Notes under the pieces: generated by a model
Seen by the model: the letters and a program-made list of their open reading frames with translations, nothing else
The model's database searches: none
What the model was told of the DNA's origin: nothing
In this document: positions 53,353 through 62,369 of the stretch, piece after piece
Numbering within the stretch: the stretch's first letter is position 1
Layout: the number at the start of each line of letters is the position of its first letter
Made by a program: the position numbers and the translations under genes
Assembly: GCA_003712055.1 (NCBI GenBank)
Contig: RHLJ01000002.1
Coordinates: forward strand, 124,001-188,000
DNA length: 64,000 nt
From: Balneola sp.
GTDB taxonomy: Bacteria; Bacteroidota; Rhodothermia; Balneolales; Balneolaceae
Reading direction: 5' to 3'

Positions 53353-55953
53353 TTACATTCCAAGCAGGTAAGAGAACTTAATCAGAAACACATTTTCAGG
53401 TTTTACTGAAAATAGCTCATCAAAACCTGAGCCATAGTTAAAGCCTCCGGTTGAATCATCAAAGTCGGTTCGGCCTTGTGTCCAAACCAGGAATACCAGC
53501 GATCCTGGGCGATATTCCCATCTTAGTACTAAATTAGATCTGAATTGACGAAAGTTGAAGTCGTAGTCATTTACGTAATCTTCGGATGAAAACGAAACAT
53601 CCCTGCTAAATCGATCTTCAAAATTATCGGCACGAGGATTAGTGACGACTTTAGGGTCAGAATAATCTACCGCACTAATAAAGGGTGATCCATAATATTG
53701 AATAGTAAAATCCGGAGAGACTACATAATCCAGTCGCATGGTAATGCTCGTAGTTACTTGATCAATGTCGCCAAATATATATGCATCGTCACCAATGAGG
53801 TCACTTGTTGTGGTCATATACTGAAGTTCCCCGTCAAAAATATTAAGGCTTGGGCGGACAAAAATTCTAAAGGCGTCAGTAGGAATGTATCTGACAGAGA
53901 AACCAAAATTCTTTCGATTGGCAGAATTATCAAATCCAAAGAATTGACTATGATTAGTTCCAAATGAAAGCTGCTTTCTACTATCAGTATTTACATTAAA
54001 ATAGTAGCTATATCCACCAGGTACCTGCATAGATGGACCACCTCTTAAGAAAGTATTTGATACTTCTTCTCCTTCTATATCCATGCCACCACTTACAAAC
54101 CAGTAATTTTTAAGCTGACCATTGATATTAAAATTCCCACCTTTGAAGCTATTGGTGCCACCAAAGTCCCAGCCTGTCCATTGATTGAAATTCAAATTCG
54201 CGTTTCTGAAAATTCCTATCGGATTAGCGAAACGGTAGCCGGCCCAAAGTACCTGGAAAATGGAATCACCGCGTCTCAAGAAACCTAAATCATTTAGTTC
54301 CAGCTCGGGAGAGCGCCAGGTTAGCCACCCCAAGTATCGCCATCCGCTGCTAGCTTGCTTTCCAACTTCGATATTTCCACCAGTTCCGGTCAGAGAAGTT
54401 CTGGTTGGGTCATAGGTGGTATAATCATTGTCAGGTCGTTGGAAGAACCTTCGGGACGATTCCTGCTGACTTAGGATTGCTTCTTGACTTCCTGTGATAT
54501 GGCTGGCGATCATATTTGCACGAACGTAATACGTTCTGTCATTCCAATAGTGTTCAAAATTTAATCCTCCTGTATAAGCACTGGTATTTAGATTTTCGAG
54601 GGAGGCATCATTAATGTCCCGGTTTGTGGCGGTGAACATTCCACCAAAAACAGTATTACTCTCATTCGTTTCCTGCTGTACACTAGCCAGGAAATAATTC
54701 GTAAGTGGTTCAACGATTTCTTCACTAGAAATTCCATTCCGACTTACATCTGAGTATTCAGCAGAAGTCAGGCTTTCCACGATTCCAATGGATAGGCCGT
54801 TTTGGGTTTTGCCAGTAAGCTTTACAGCACCTAAAATGGTCGTGTTTTGTGGCACATCTGCATATTCGTTTAAATCACTATCAACATCCGGGAAATTTTG
54901 CGGGCTTCTGCCAATTCGACGAGAGTAGAATAAATTGTCGGATGAGTAAGGATTACCTCCACCGGTAATTTGGAAACTTGTGATGTTTCTACCTTCAATA
55001 AAAAATGGTCGTCGTTCCTGGAAAAAAGACTCAAATGCGGTAAGATTTACTTCAGAAGGATCGGCTTCAACCTGTCCAAAATCCGGGTTGATCGTGAAGT
55101 CTACAGTGAAGTCGTTAGTAATACCGATTTTACCATCTAATCCAAGACTTAAAGATTCGTCACTTCCATCTCGGAAAGGGTTTCCTGCTTCAGCTTCATA
55201 ACGTTCTGCTTTTGCAACCGTGTATGGCGCGATTTCAATTTGCCGTTTTGGCTTAATTCCCCGGATACCGTGTAGTTTTCCAAAATTACTTACCCATCCG
55301 GCGTCTTCTTGTGAGAAGTACTGCCAGGTAGACCGCTCTTGATTTCTGAAAAACCTGCGGGTGAATTGCATTCCCCACTCCTGATTTTCATTTGCATCGA
55401 AGCGAAGTTGAGTAAACGGAATTCTCATTTCTGCAATCCAGCCTTCATTATCAATGCTGGTTTCAAAATCCCAGAGTGGATCCCAGGAAGAATCCCAGTT
55501 ATTACCATCATTACTAATGGCTTCATCTCCTTTTACACCGGCAACTGTTGCGGTAAATGAAAAGGCGGTTCGTTTGTCGTTATAGCTATCAATATTAATC
55601 TCTACCCAGTCGCCTTCAAATCCATCTCTACGTGAAAGGCGTTTAACGATTTTATCCGGTTCATCGTCAAAAGCCCGGATCGCTACATAGAGGTAATTGT
55701 CATCATACAAAATTTTAATTGCCGTGGGTTGAGATGGCTCGGCTCCATGATCCGGACTGATTTGTGTAAAGTCACCCGACCATTCTACCATATTCCAGCT
55801 GTCTTCATCGACAAAACCATCAATTCGGGGAGCCTCGCCCGCAATTTTTTGAGTGTAATAGCTCTTTTGTTGAATTTCGGTTTGTTCCTGTGCAGTTACC
55901 AATTGTTGTGCACAGAAGCTAACGATGAGGAGTACTCCGAATTTGATTTTCAT
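53353..55953 (-). CDS. DUF5916 outer-membrane-type protein with CBM9-like N-terminus
   Basis: An 866-residue precursor with a signal peptide (1-21, ending VTAQ). Residues ~35-220 are a CBM9-like sugar-binding fold (APRIDGFVDEDSWNMVEWSGDF, VAIRAFDDEPDKIVKRLSRRD in part). The remainder is the DUF5916 region with GLDGKIGITNDFTVDFTINPDFGQVEADPSEVNLTAFE and FFQERRPFFIEG (in part), and many alternating strands that suggest a beta barrel. The final residue pattern FLIKFSYLLGM is close to an outer-membrane signature. Function unknown. Confidence 0.88.
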   Translation of the reverse strand: MKIKFGVLLIVSFCAQQLVTAQEQTEIQQKSYYTQKIAGEAPRIDGFVDEDSWNMVEWSGDFTQISPDHGAEPSQPTAIKILYDDNYLYVAIRAFDDEPDKIVKRLSRRDGFEGDWVEINIDSYNDKRTAFSFTATVAGVKGDEAISNDGNNWDSSWDPLWDFETSIDNEGWIAEMRIPFTQLRFDANENQEWGMQFTRRFFRNQERSTWQYFSQEDAGWVSNFGKLHGIRGIKPKRQIEIAPYTVAKAERYEAEAGNPFRDGSDESLSLGLDGKIGITNDFTVDFTINPDFGQVEADPSEVNLTAFESFFQERRPFFIEGRNITSFQITGGGNPYSSDNLFYSRRIGRSPQNFPDVDSDLNEYADVPQNTTILGAVKLTGKTQNGLSIGIVESLTSAEYSDVSRNGISSEEIVEPLTNYFLASVQQETNESNTVFGGMFTATNRDINDASLENLNTSAYTGGLNFEHYWNDRTYYVRANMIASHITGSQEAILSQQESSRRFFQRPDNDYTTYDPTRTSLTGTGGNIEVGKQASSGWRYLGWLTWRSPELELNDLGFLRRGDSIFQVLWAGYRFANPIGIFRNANLNFNQWTGWDFGGTNSFKGGNFNINGQLKNYWFVSGGMDIEGEEVSNTFLRGGPSMQVPGGYSYYFNVNTDSRKQLSFGTNHSQFFGFDNSANRKNFGFSVRYIPTDAFRIFVRPSLNIFDGELQYMTTTSDLIGDDAYIFGDIDQVTTSITMRLDYVVSPDFTIQYYGSPFISAVDYSDPKVVTNPRADNFEDRFSRDVSFSSEDYVNDYDFNFRQFRSNLVLRWEYRPGSLVFLVWTQGRTDFDDSTGGFNYGSGFDELFSVKPENVFLIKFSYLLGM

Positions 55954-56108
55954 TGCGTTAATTTCTGAATTTTGTACCTATAACTATTTAAGCGACTTAC
56001 AGATACACGCTTGGCGAAGAGAAAGGTTTCCTTAAGGAATGTAAAAGAATGGGAAGGGGGCTAAATGGGAATATTCACTACTCTCGGAAAGTATAACCTC
56101 ACAATAGA

Positions 56109-57068
56109 CTAAGTCTCAAAAAGCTCTTCTAAGATTTTCCAAAATTCATCAATCAGGGCTTGGTTGCTCAAAGCAGAATTCATAGATGTTTGTTCGGTAA
56201 ACTTACCTATTGATTTTCCTTCTGGTGCTCCAATTAAGTTTCCATTGTTACCAATTTTTCCTATTAGACATTCTGCAAACTTTTGTCCCCCTTTTTGTGG
56301 TGTTTGAGATTTTCCTGCTAAAGCCATAAAAGTAAAAAGGACATTATTCATGAACCATCTCTTAAAAGGAGGTAAGGTTTTGAGCCCATCAGAGCCAGAA
56401 GTAAGCCCTGGAGAAAACCAGATAGTTTCATGCTCATCTTTGAATACCTCAGCCATTTTCTTCGTCCATAAAGCTCCGCAAAATTTTGAAACACCAATAG
56501 CATTCATTGGATTATAGGGTGGCGTTTGCTTCAAAAAGACATAGTCTCTTAGTTCTTCAGGAGTAGAGAATTCGGGCTTTTCTATTAACCCTTTTAACCC
56601 TCGAGCACCTTCACCACCTGCAATAACTACCCTCGCATTAGGCTTAAGCAGATTGTTTTCTTTAATAAGTTTTAGGGTAACATGACTGCCCATCAGGTTT
56701 TGAAAGATATTCTTTTCAATTCTTTTGCCATCCCATTCTACAGCCTGGTAATCATCTGAAAACACAGCGAAACCTGCTGCGAGAAAGACTATATCAAAAG
56801 AAAGGTTGTTTGGCAGCGAATATATTGCACTTCGAATCTTTTTTGGGTCATTCATATCAAACCCACCTATCACTCGAAGATTTACTTTGTTGCCTACTCC
56901 TAACTCATCCTCAATCTCTTTCTTGGCTATCAACCCTTTGGCCTTAGACCGACAAGCCATTACTATTGACGTTGCGCCATTAGCAATTAATTGCTTGATG
57001 GTTTCTCTTGCCATCGCTCCATTAGCGCCAGTGATCAATATATTCTTGTCAGAAATATTACTATCCAT
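56109..57068 (-). CDS. Short-chain dehydrogenase, TetR-associated
   Basis: A 319-residue protein from the ATG at 57066-57068 (MDSNISDKNILITGANGAMA); a 13-residue longer frame overlaps the previous gene. The glycine motif TGANGAMARE lacks the final glycine of TGxxxGxG (GAMA). The usual YxxxK is replaced by NAIGVSKFCGALWTKK, so it may be an atypical or protochlorophyllide-reductase-like SDR. It is the last gene of a unit behind a TetR-type operator. Confidence 0.82.
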   Translation of the reverse strand: MDSNISDKNILITGANGAMARETIKQLIANGATSIVMACRSKAKGLIAKKEIEDELGVGNKVNLRVIGGFDMNDPKKIRSAIYSLPNNLSFDIVFLAAGFAVFSDDYQAVEWDGKRIEKNIFQNLMGSHVTLKLIKENNLLKPNARVVIAGGEGARGLKGLIEKPEFSTPEELRDYVFLKQTPPYNPMNAIGVSKFCGALWTKKMAEVFKDEHETIWFSPGLTSGSDGLKTLPPFKRWFMNNVLFTFMALAGKSQTPQKGGQKFAECLIGKIGNNGNLIGAPEGKSIGKFTEQTSMNSALSNQALIDEFWKILEELFET

Positions 57069-57078
57069 CTTAATCAGC

Positions 57079-57438
57079 TTAAGAGTTAGAAGTAATAGTT
57101 GAACCAAAAAAGGCTTTCACATTTTTGTGATAGGAAAGAGCAAAAGAAATCACAGCCACAAGGATTCCTATATATGCCCCAACTGGGATAGATATGAGGA
57201 TGTTCAACGCAAAGACCAATCTCATCAGAATGATTTTTCTATTTAAGATTGTAGCGACAAGCATTGCAAAGCTGATGATGTACCCGATACCTGTATAGAC
57301 CATCCAAATTGGATCAAGTGTACCTATAATTATATCCTGTGTAGTAAAAACCAGGTAAAAGAGAAAAGGGAGGGCAATCATCAACGCATTTAAGATGAAG
57401 ATCGCTCGCAGCTGCTTCGGTTTATTTATTTTTTCCAT
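57079..57438 (-). CDS. Four-helix membrane protein in the TetR unit
   Basis: A 119-residue hydrophobic protein with four predicted helices (11-31, 41-60, 68-85, 88-106) and charged ends. No family recognised. It starts 26 bp before the operator at 57464 (minus strand reading) and precedes the SDR by 10 bp, so both should be controlled by the adjacent TetR regulator. Confidence 0.65.
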   Translation of the reverse strand: MEKINKPKQLRAIFILNALMIALPFLFYLVFTTQDIIIGTLDPIWMVYTGIGYIISFAMLVATILNRKIILMRLVFALNILISIPVGAYIGILVAVISFALSYHKNVKAFFGSTITSNS

Positions 57439-57463
57439 TGCTGTTTAGTTATGTGTTATTAAG

Positions 57464-57478
57464 ATGACCATTCGTCAT
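57464..57478. promoter_or_regulatory. TetR operator 1 (ATGACCATTCGTCAT)
   Basis: 15-bp imperfect dyad with ATGAC/GTCAT ends, between the TetR gene and the membrane protein/SDR unit. Only one base differs from operator 2 at 58086. Confidence 0.75.
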
Positions 57479-57494
57479 ATTTTGTTTAAAAAAA

Positions 57495-58073
57495 TTATAG
57501 GTTTGCTAAAAAGTACTTTTTGAAATCCTCAAGTGGCTTTGCAGTAGCAGAAGCTTTCATCCGAACTAGCGCACCATGCCAGCCATTAATGATAGAACTT
57601 CCAAGAAGTTCTACATCTGTTTGTTCGTCAATTTCGCTTTGTGACTGGGCTTCTTTAAGACATTCAATGATTACCTGCTCCTGTTCATCAAAGCCCTGAT
57701 CTAACAATATTCGAAATGACTCATTTACATCAGCCATTTCCGTAGAGAAGTTCCCCATCATACACCCCATCTTAAATTCCAGGACTTTTTTGTATTCCTG
57801 GATATTTCCCTCGTAAAAATCTCTAATCCTTTGAGTAGGTGACTTACTTGTATTTAGTAAATGGTTTTTGTGGATATTAAGTCCGTTAGACATATAGTTT
57901 CTTAATACTTCCAGCCCAAATTCTTCTTTACTTGAGAAATGATTGTAGAAAGAACCTTTAGGTATACCCACCTTATTGGTTATGTCTTTGATACCGGTAG
58001 CATTGTACCCGTTCACAAACATCAGGTCGCGGCCAGCATTAATAATGTCTTCTTTAAATATTTTTCGTCTCAC
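57495..58073 (-). CDS. TetR/AcrR family repressor
   Basis: A 192-residue regulator. The N-terminal helix-turn-helix is GRDLMFVNGYNATGIKDITNKVGIPKGSFYNHFSSKEEFGLEVL (cited in part). The C-terminal helical domain has GCMMGNFSTEM and matches the TetR_C type of organic-compound-responsive regulators. Operators with ATGACC[A/G]TTCGTCAT lie 13 bp before its own start and before the downstream membrane/SDR unit. It therefore likely represses both itself and that unit. Confidence 0.93.
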   Translation of the reverse strand: MRRKIFKEDIINAGRDLMFVNGYNATGIKDITNKVGIPKGSFYNHFSSKEEFGLEVLRNYMSNGLNIHKNHLLNTSKSPTQRIRDFYEGNIQEYKKVLEFKMGCMMGNFSTEMADVNESFRILLDQGFDEQEQVIIECLKEAQSQSEIDEQTDVELLGSSIINGWHGALVRMKASATAKPLEDFKKYFLANL

Positions 58074-58085
58074 GGATCAATTATA

Positions 58086-58100
58086 ATGACCGTTCGTCAT
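58086..58100. promoter_or_regulatory. TetR operator 2 (ATGACCGTTCGTCAT)
   Basis: Near copy of operator 1, starting 13 bp upstream of the TetR start codon; supports autoregulation. Confidence 0.75.
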
Positions 58101-58119
58101 ATTTCCAAGTTTTATTTTT

Positions 58120-58533
58120 TTAATGCCAGCGAGCATCTTTACTCTTTTCAATTAACTGAGCCAGCACATCCAAATCAATATCGGCAAGTTTGTTGATGTA
58201 CAGGCACCCCTTGCCCCATTTACACTTACCCAATTTGCTGGTTAGTTCTTCCTGTTCATTGATATCGAAGGTGAGATATACAGTCATTTTTGTCTTTCGT
58301 GGAGCGAATCCAACATTAAACCATTCGAACTCTTCTTTCCCACCTTTCCGAGTGTAAGTGTATTTCCCGAAGCCAATGATAAAATGATCACCCCAGATTT
58401 TGGGCTCATGGCCAGTGATTTCCTGTATCATTTTGATCAGGGTTTTGCTGTCCTCCCTTTTAGACGCACTTTCAATACTGTCGATAAAATCAGAAACGCT
58501 TTTGTTGGTTTCCTGTGTTGCCAGGCCTGCCAT
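58120..58533 (-). CDS. DUF1801 (YdhG-like) protein
   Basis: A 137-residue cytoplasmic protein with DUF1801 features: DFIDSIESASKREDSKTLIKMIQEITG, PKIWGDHFIIGFGKYTY and KGCLYINKLADIDLDVLAQLI (cited in part). The family has an iron-chaperone-like fold and no settled role. It lies 13 bp after the ACT-domain gene. Confidence 0.85.
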   Translation of the reverse strand: MAGLATQETNKSVSDFIDSIESASKREDSKTLIKMIQEITGHEPKIWGDHFIIGFGKYTYTRKGGKEEFEWFNVGFAPRKTKMTVYLTFDINEQEELTSKLGKCKWGKGCLYINKLADIDLDVLAQLIEKSKDARWH

Positions 58534-58546
58534 AATACCTATTGGT

Positions 58547-58942
58547 TTATTGCTGTGTTAGGGAATGTAATACATCCATGGCTTTTTGGGCGTCTTTTGT
58601 ATTCACGAAAAGATGATCATGATAATAGCCTGCTACCACATTACAGCTGATATCATGCTTAGCCAATTCGGTAGAAAATGCGGCGGTTAAGCCAACTGCT
58701 TCCAAAGAAGAATGAACGGTGAGGGTAATCCAGGCCGCCACGAACTCATAGGAAAACCCTAGTTCATTCGCTTTTTCTTTATTTAGGATGAGAGTAGTTC
58801 CTTCTTCTTCTTTGATTTGAGCAATGATATCATCTCGATTAATGCCTTCTAAACCGGTCACCAAGACAAAGACATATTCTCCCTCATTGAGTTTTGGGGA
58901 GAGGTTTTTGAGGAGGGAGTTGAGATTAGTTTTTACGGACAT
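58547..58942 (-). CDS. ACT-domain protein
   Basis: A 131-residue protein with tandem ACT-like halves (EYVFVLVTG...; FVAAWITLTVHSSLEAVGLTAAFSTEL in part, followed by CNVVAGYYHDHLFV). It probably binds an amino acid and acts as a regulator. It resembles small free-standing ACT proteins seen in many bacteria. The next gene downstream on the strand is the DUF1801 gene. Confidence 0.8.
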   Translation of the reverse strand: MSVKTNLNSLLKNLSPKLNEGEYVFVLVTGLEGINRDDIIAQIKEEEGTTLILNKEKANELGFSYEFVAAWITLTVHSSLEAVGLTAAFSTELAKHDISCNVVAGYYHDHLFVNTKDAQKAMDVLHSLTQQ

Positions 58943-58963
58943 ATATCTAATCTATACAAAAGC

Positions 58964-59689
58964 TTATACCAACCCTCTTTTAAGAAAACTTTCAACTTTT
59001 TGTCTTAAAATAATTATTAGCTCAGTCTGCATATAGTCATATTCATCAGGGATATATAGGCATACAATTTTCTTATTCTGGTATGTATCAGGATCTAATT
59101 TCCTTATATAGTTTCTGTGGTGCTTTTCCATAACTATTATTGTATCCGCCCAATTAAGTAATTCGATAGTTATAGGAGTATTAGCACTAACATCAGTGCC
59201 CGCAGATTTAACTGCAAACCTTAAGTCATTTTTATAAATCTCATGTGCAGTAGCGCTTCTCATTCGATTAACAGTGCAAATAAATAGGATTTTCTTTCTT
59301 TTTATCTGTTTAGAAAAAAGATTTCGTATAAGTGGAGTGATACCCCACCAATGGCTAGAGCTTTCTGAATCCAAACAAGACCAATAATTAATCAAGAATT
59401 TGTGGATTTCATAGTCCCAGATTAATCTTTTTTCTAATTCTATCCATCCATCATTGTCACATTTATCTTCAATAAGGTCATTAGTAGCTTGCATCATAAT
59501 CTGCATCATGACAAACTTTTCTTCCTTGGTAATTAAGCTATCATAAATGCAGTGATATTTATGTATCAATTTTGGATCAGCAACCTCATATGCCCAGTCT
59601 TGCATATCTTCATGATGACTAATCTCTAATCTATGTGCTATTGATTCAAGAGCTTCTTTGGTCTCATAGAATTGGGCTTTCTTTTCCAT
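58964..59689 (-). CDS. Low-molecular-weight phosphatase-like domain with helical N-terminal extension
   Basis: A 241-residue protein. Residues 131-241 match the short protein-tyrosine-phosphatase family: ILFICTVNRMRSATAHE holds the P-loop C138-x5-R144, followed by SAGTD, ELLNWADTIIVMEKHHRN and the IPDEYDYM acid-loop region (D215). Residues 1-130 are helical with no family I recognise (YDSLITKEEKFVMMQIMM, WWGITPLIRNLF). The phosphatase unit is normally free-standing at ~110 residues, so this is a fusion. It lies between the symporter and the ACT gene. Confidence 0.82.
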   Translation of the reverse strand: MEKKAQFYETKEALESIAHRLEISHHEDMQDWAYEVADPKLIHKYHCIYDSLITKEEKFVMMQIMMQATNDLIEDKCDNDGWIELEKRLIWDYEIHKFLINYWSCLDSESSSHWWGITPLIRNLFSKQIKRKKILFICTVNRMRSATAHEIYKNDLRFAVKSAGTDVSANTPITIELLNWADTIIVMEKHHRNYIRKLDPDTYQNKKIVCLYIPDEYDYMQTELIIILRQKVESFLKRGLV

Positions 59690-59695
59690 TAGAGA

Positions 59696-61426
59696 TTAAT
59701 TTTTCTTCGGAAAAGCCATACTAACCCCTAAACCAACAATCACTACCACAAAAGCGCCGAGTGGGTTTAACCATAAGAACTCAATGGCTTTGGTATAGCC
59801 TTCAGGGGTTTGGGCCCACGGAAAGAAAAAGGAGTAATCAGCCAGGGCTTCAGAATAGAAGAGGCGATCGAAAGTAAATACAGAAAGCATTCCTGCAGCC
59901 AGACCAGCAAGGGCTCCATTTCCATTAGCTTTCTTAGCCCAGAGTAAGAGGATGAATACCCCAAGAATGGAGCCATAAAAATAACTACCGATCTGGTTAA
60001 CCAGCTCAATGATAGAACGAGTCTCACCCAGAGCGAGGGCAGAAAGGGTGGCAAATACTCCCCAACCTAAGGTAGTCCAGCGAGAATATTTGAGGTAATG
60101 CTTGTCCCCATGCTTGTTGTTATCCAGCCGCTGGTACCAGTCTACAATAGAGACGGCACTCAGGGCATTCAACTGAGAATCGATGGAACTCATGGCTGCC
60201 GCGAAGATTCCGGCTATAATGAGTCCTATTAAGCCAATGGGAATATAATTCAGGATGAAATAGGGGAAGATGTAATTGGTATCGTTGACATCAGCATCTA
60301 AAATCTCGGCTTGTAAATCGAGTTCGGCCTGACGTGCTTTATTTAGATCGTTGTCAGCATCAATAAAGGCTTGCTGAAGGGCGTAGTCTCGAGTCTCGGC
60401 GGCTCTAAGTGCCAGGGCTCTTCGGTTACCTTCAGCTTTTTGGTATTCATGCATGATGATTTCTTCCCGATTCAACTGCTCTTCAGTCTGGGCGACCGGG
60501 TCAGAAGCGCGGAAAGAAATAGGGGCGTCGTTAAAAATGAAGAAGATATAGAGCATCACCCCAAGCAACAGGATGAAGAACTGCATAGGTACTTTCGCAT
60601 AAGCCGACATTAACAAAGAATTACGGGCTGCTTTAACCGAAGGAGTAGTTAGGTAGCGTTGTACCTGAGTCTGATCGGTTCCGAAATAAGAAAGCATCAG
60701 GAATAACGCGGCAATAACCCCACTCCACACATTGTATTTCTCGCTCAAGTCAAAGCTTAGGTCAAGTGCTGTGAGTTTATCCAAAGAACCAGCCAGATAG
60801 AGTGCATCTCCAAAAGAAACGTCTTCCGGGAAGTGATATAGAATCATCCCAAAACAGAAGATGAGGCCGAACATCATGACTGCCATCTGCTTCACATCGG
60901 TGGATATCACGCCAGCCATTCCGCCAATCATGGTATAGCCGGTGGCAATTACTCCAATTATAAGAATGGTGATCCACAGTGGTAATCCAAGCAAAAGGGC
61001 TAATACGTAAGAAGGTGCGGCGATTACAGTACCTAAGGCCAATCCGCGGGAAATAAGGAAGAGTCCGCTGGTAGTGAGACGTGTTTTTAATCCAAAACGT
61101 TCTTCCAGTACCTCATAAGCAGTAAAAGCTTTCTTTTTGGCAAAAAAGGGTACCAGGAACATACAGATGATGATCATTGAAAAAGGAATGGCCAGGTACA
61201 CCATCACAAAGCGCATGTCTTCTACATAGGCTATTCCTGTTGTTCCAATGAAAGTGATGGCAGAAGCCTGGGTAGCCATAATGGAAAGTCCGGCGGCCCA
61301 CCAGGGCATACCTCTTCCCGCAAGTAAGTAGCCTTCGATATTTTCAGCGTCTTTTCCTTTCCGGGTACCGTCCCAAATAGTGTAAGCTAAAAAGGCGAAC
61401 AACACCGCCCAATCAATCCAATGCAT
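59696..61426 (-). CDS. Sodium:solute symporter (SSS family)
   Basis: A 576-residue membrane carrier with ~13 helices. SSS signatures include GRGMPWWAAGLSIMATQASAITFIG, IGGMAGVISTDVKQ and GLIIAGIFAAAMSSIDSQLNALSAV (each in part; the serine pair in AMSSIDSQ is the Na2-site region). A ~75-residue charged coiled-coil-like loop (about 300-375) lies between helices 8 and 9. It couples Na+ entry to uptake of an unknown solute (sugar, sialic acid or similar). A 38-residue membrane peptide is encoded just upstream. Confidence 0.92.
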   Translation of the reverse strand: MHWIDWAVLFAFLAYTIWDGTRKGKDAENIEGYLLAGRGMPWWAAGLSIMATQASAITFIGTTGIAYVEDMRFVMVYLAIPFSMIIICMFLVPFFAKKKAFTAYEVLEERFGLKTRLTTSGLFLISRGLALGTVIAAPSYVLALLLGLPLWITILIIGVIATGYTMIGGMAGVISTDVKQMAVMMFGLIFCFGMILYHFPEDVSFGDALYLAGSLDKLTALDLSFDLSEKYNVWSGVIAALFLMLSYFGTDQTQVQRYLTTPSVKAARNSLLMSAYAKVPMQFFILLLGVMLYIFFIFNDAPISFRASDPVAQTEEQLNREEIIMHEYQKAEGNRRALALRAAETRDYALQQAFIDADNDLNKARQAELDLQAEILDADVNDTNYIFPYFILNYIPIGLIGLIIAGIFAAAMSSIDSQLNALSAVSIVDWYQRLDNNKHGDKHYLKYSRWTTLGWGVFATLSALALGETRSIIELVNQIGSYFYGSILGVFILLLWAKKANGNGALAGLAAGMLSVFTFDRLFYSEALADYSFFFPWAQTPEGYTKAIEFLWLNPLGAFVVVIVGLGVSMAFPKKN

Positions 61427-61429
61427 AAA

Positions 61430-61546
61430 CTAGGGCTGGTTGAAGATTGCGGTGAATATCCAGAAAAGAATTACACACACTATTCCCCAGATGAATACGA
61501 TCCAGTAAGTCCGGTTCCAGTTGGTGTTGTCCGTGTTTTCTTCCAT
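61430..61546 (-). CDS. 38-residue single-pass membrane peptide upstream of the symporter
   Basis: Reads MEENTDNTNWNRTYWIVFIW and continues with a hydrophobic stretch to FTAIFNQP. One membrane helix (about 14-33) follows a polar N-terminus. It ends 3 bp before the symporter start, in the same orientation. The spacing and amphipathic layout support a real gene, possibly a small symporter partner. A longer open frame overlapping here in another phase is rejected. Confidence 0.65.
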   Translation of the reverse strand: MEENTDNTNWNRTYWIVFIWGIVCVILFWIFTAIFNQP

Positions 61547-61569
61547 CACTGATGATAGGAAATGATGCC

Positions 61570-62235
61570 TTAGGAAAAAAGGGCTGAGAGCACCTTATAG
61601 CTCTCTTTTCCCTCATTTAATAGCAAATCGAGGATAGAGCAACCTTCAATAAAACCGGGATGAGCCTGACGGTAATTGGGATGTCTTTGCAAAGCAACAA
61701 GAGCTTTGTCGCTCTGCCACAGATAGTTTTTGGATTGGTGCTCGATATAGAATTCATTAGCTCCAAGATTTGCTGCAGCTTGCTCGGGGTTAGAATCATA
61801 CTTAGATAGCTCACTGGCGTGGGAGATATTGATATCTAATTCCAGGTAAGCGCATAACCGCTGAAAGAAGTAAGCGTTGAATTCAAAAAGGAATTGGCAC
61901 TCCCTAGCGTATTGAATATCTGAAAAGAGTTCGTCTTCAAAGAAATCAAACCAGGTGGCATGCTGGTAATTGTGAAGGATTCCATTCCAGAAGGCTTCCA
62001 GCCAGGGCTCCGAATGATCAATACGAACTTCCCGAATGGGCTTTTTCTTGTCCTCGCTAAGAATGGGGATGTTAATCCATTGAGTTCCATCGGCATTCCT
62101 AAGTTCCGCACGATGAGTTCTGCCTTTTCTTGACCAGGGCTCGATATCCAGCCAAATTACCTGCTCAGATTTAAGCATAGAAGCCAGATCATACAGGTTC
62201 GGTGCGAATTGAGGAGTTATTAAAGCGAGTTTCAA
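61570..62235 (-). CDS. WbqC-like family protein
   Basis: A 221-residue cytoplasmic protein with the family start ALITPQFAPNLYDLASMLKSE, then WSRKGRTHRAELRNADGTQWINIPI, and the later HPGFIEGCSILDLLLNEG (each in part). WbqC proteins are linked to polysaccharide or O-antigen gene sets but have no firm biochemical role. It is followed by the 38-residue membrane peptide and symporter genes on the same strand. Confidence 0.88.
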   Translation of the reverse strand: MKLALITPQFAPNLYDLASMLKSEQVIWLDIEPWSRKGRTHRAELRNADGTQWINIPILSEDKKKPIREVRIDHSEPWLEAFWNGILHNYQHATWFDFFEDELFSDIQYARECQFLFEFNAYFFQRLCAYLELDINISHASELSKYDSNPEQAAANLGANEFYIEHQSKNYLWQSDKALVALQRHPNYRQAHPGFIEGCSILDLLLNEGKESYKVLSALFS

Positions 62236-62288
62236 TTGGTCAATTATTCAATTAAGAATTCTGAATCTGCGAGAAGGTAAGAAAAAAG

Positions 62289-62324
62289 TCCCCTCTTGGG
62301 AGGGGATTTAGGGGTGGGTTTTTC
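62289..62324. repeat. Short G/C-rich dispersed repeat (CCCCTCTTGGGAGGGG)
   Basis: CCCCTC-TTGG-GAGGGG hairpin followed by AGGGGTGGGT, the same core as the 3' part of the element at 11679-11779. It lies in the gap before gltX. Confidence 0.7.
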
Positions 62325-62369
62325 GTACCTTTGAAGCCTTTTAGAATTAACCAAGAAGTAGATTTTTAA

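Noticed and set aside
61413-61616. 67-codon frame overlapping the region upstream of the symporter
   Set aside because: Different phase from the 38-residue membrane peptide, overlaps the symporter start and the WbqC end, and reads as a shadow.
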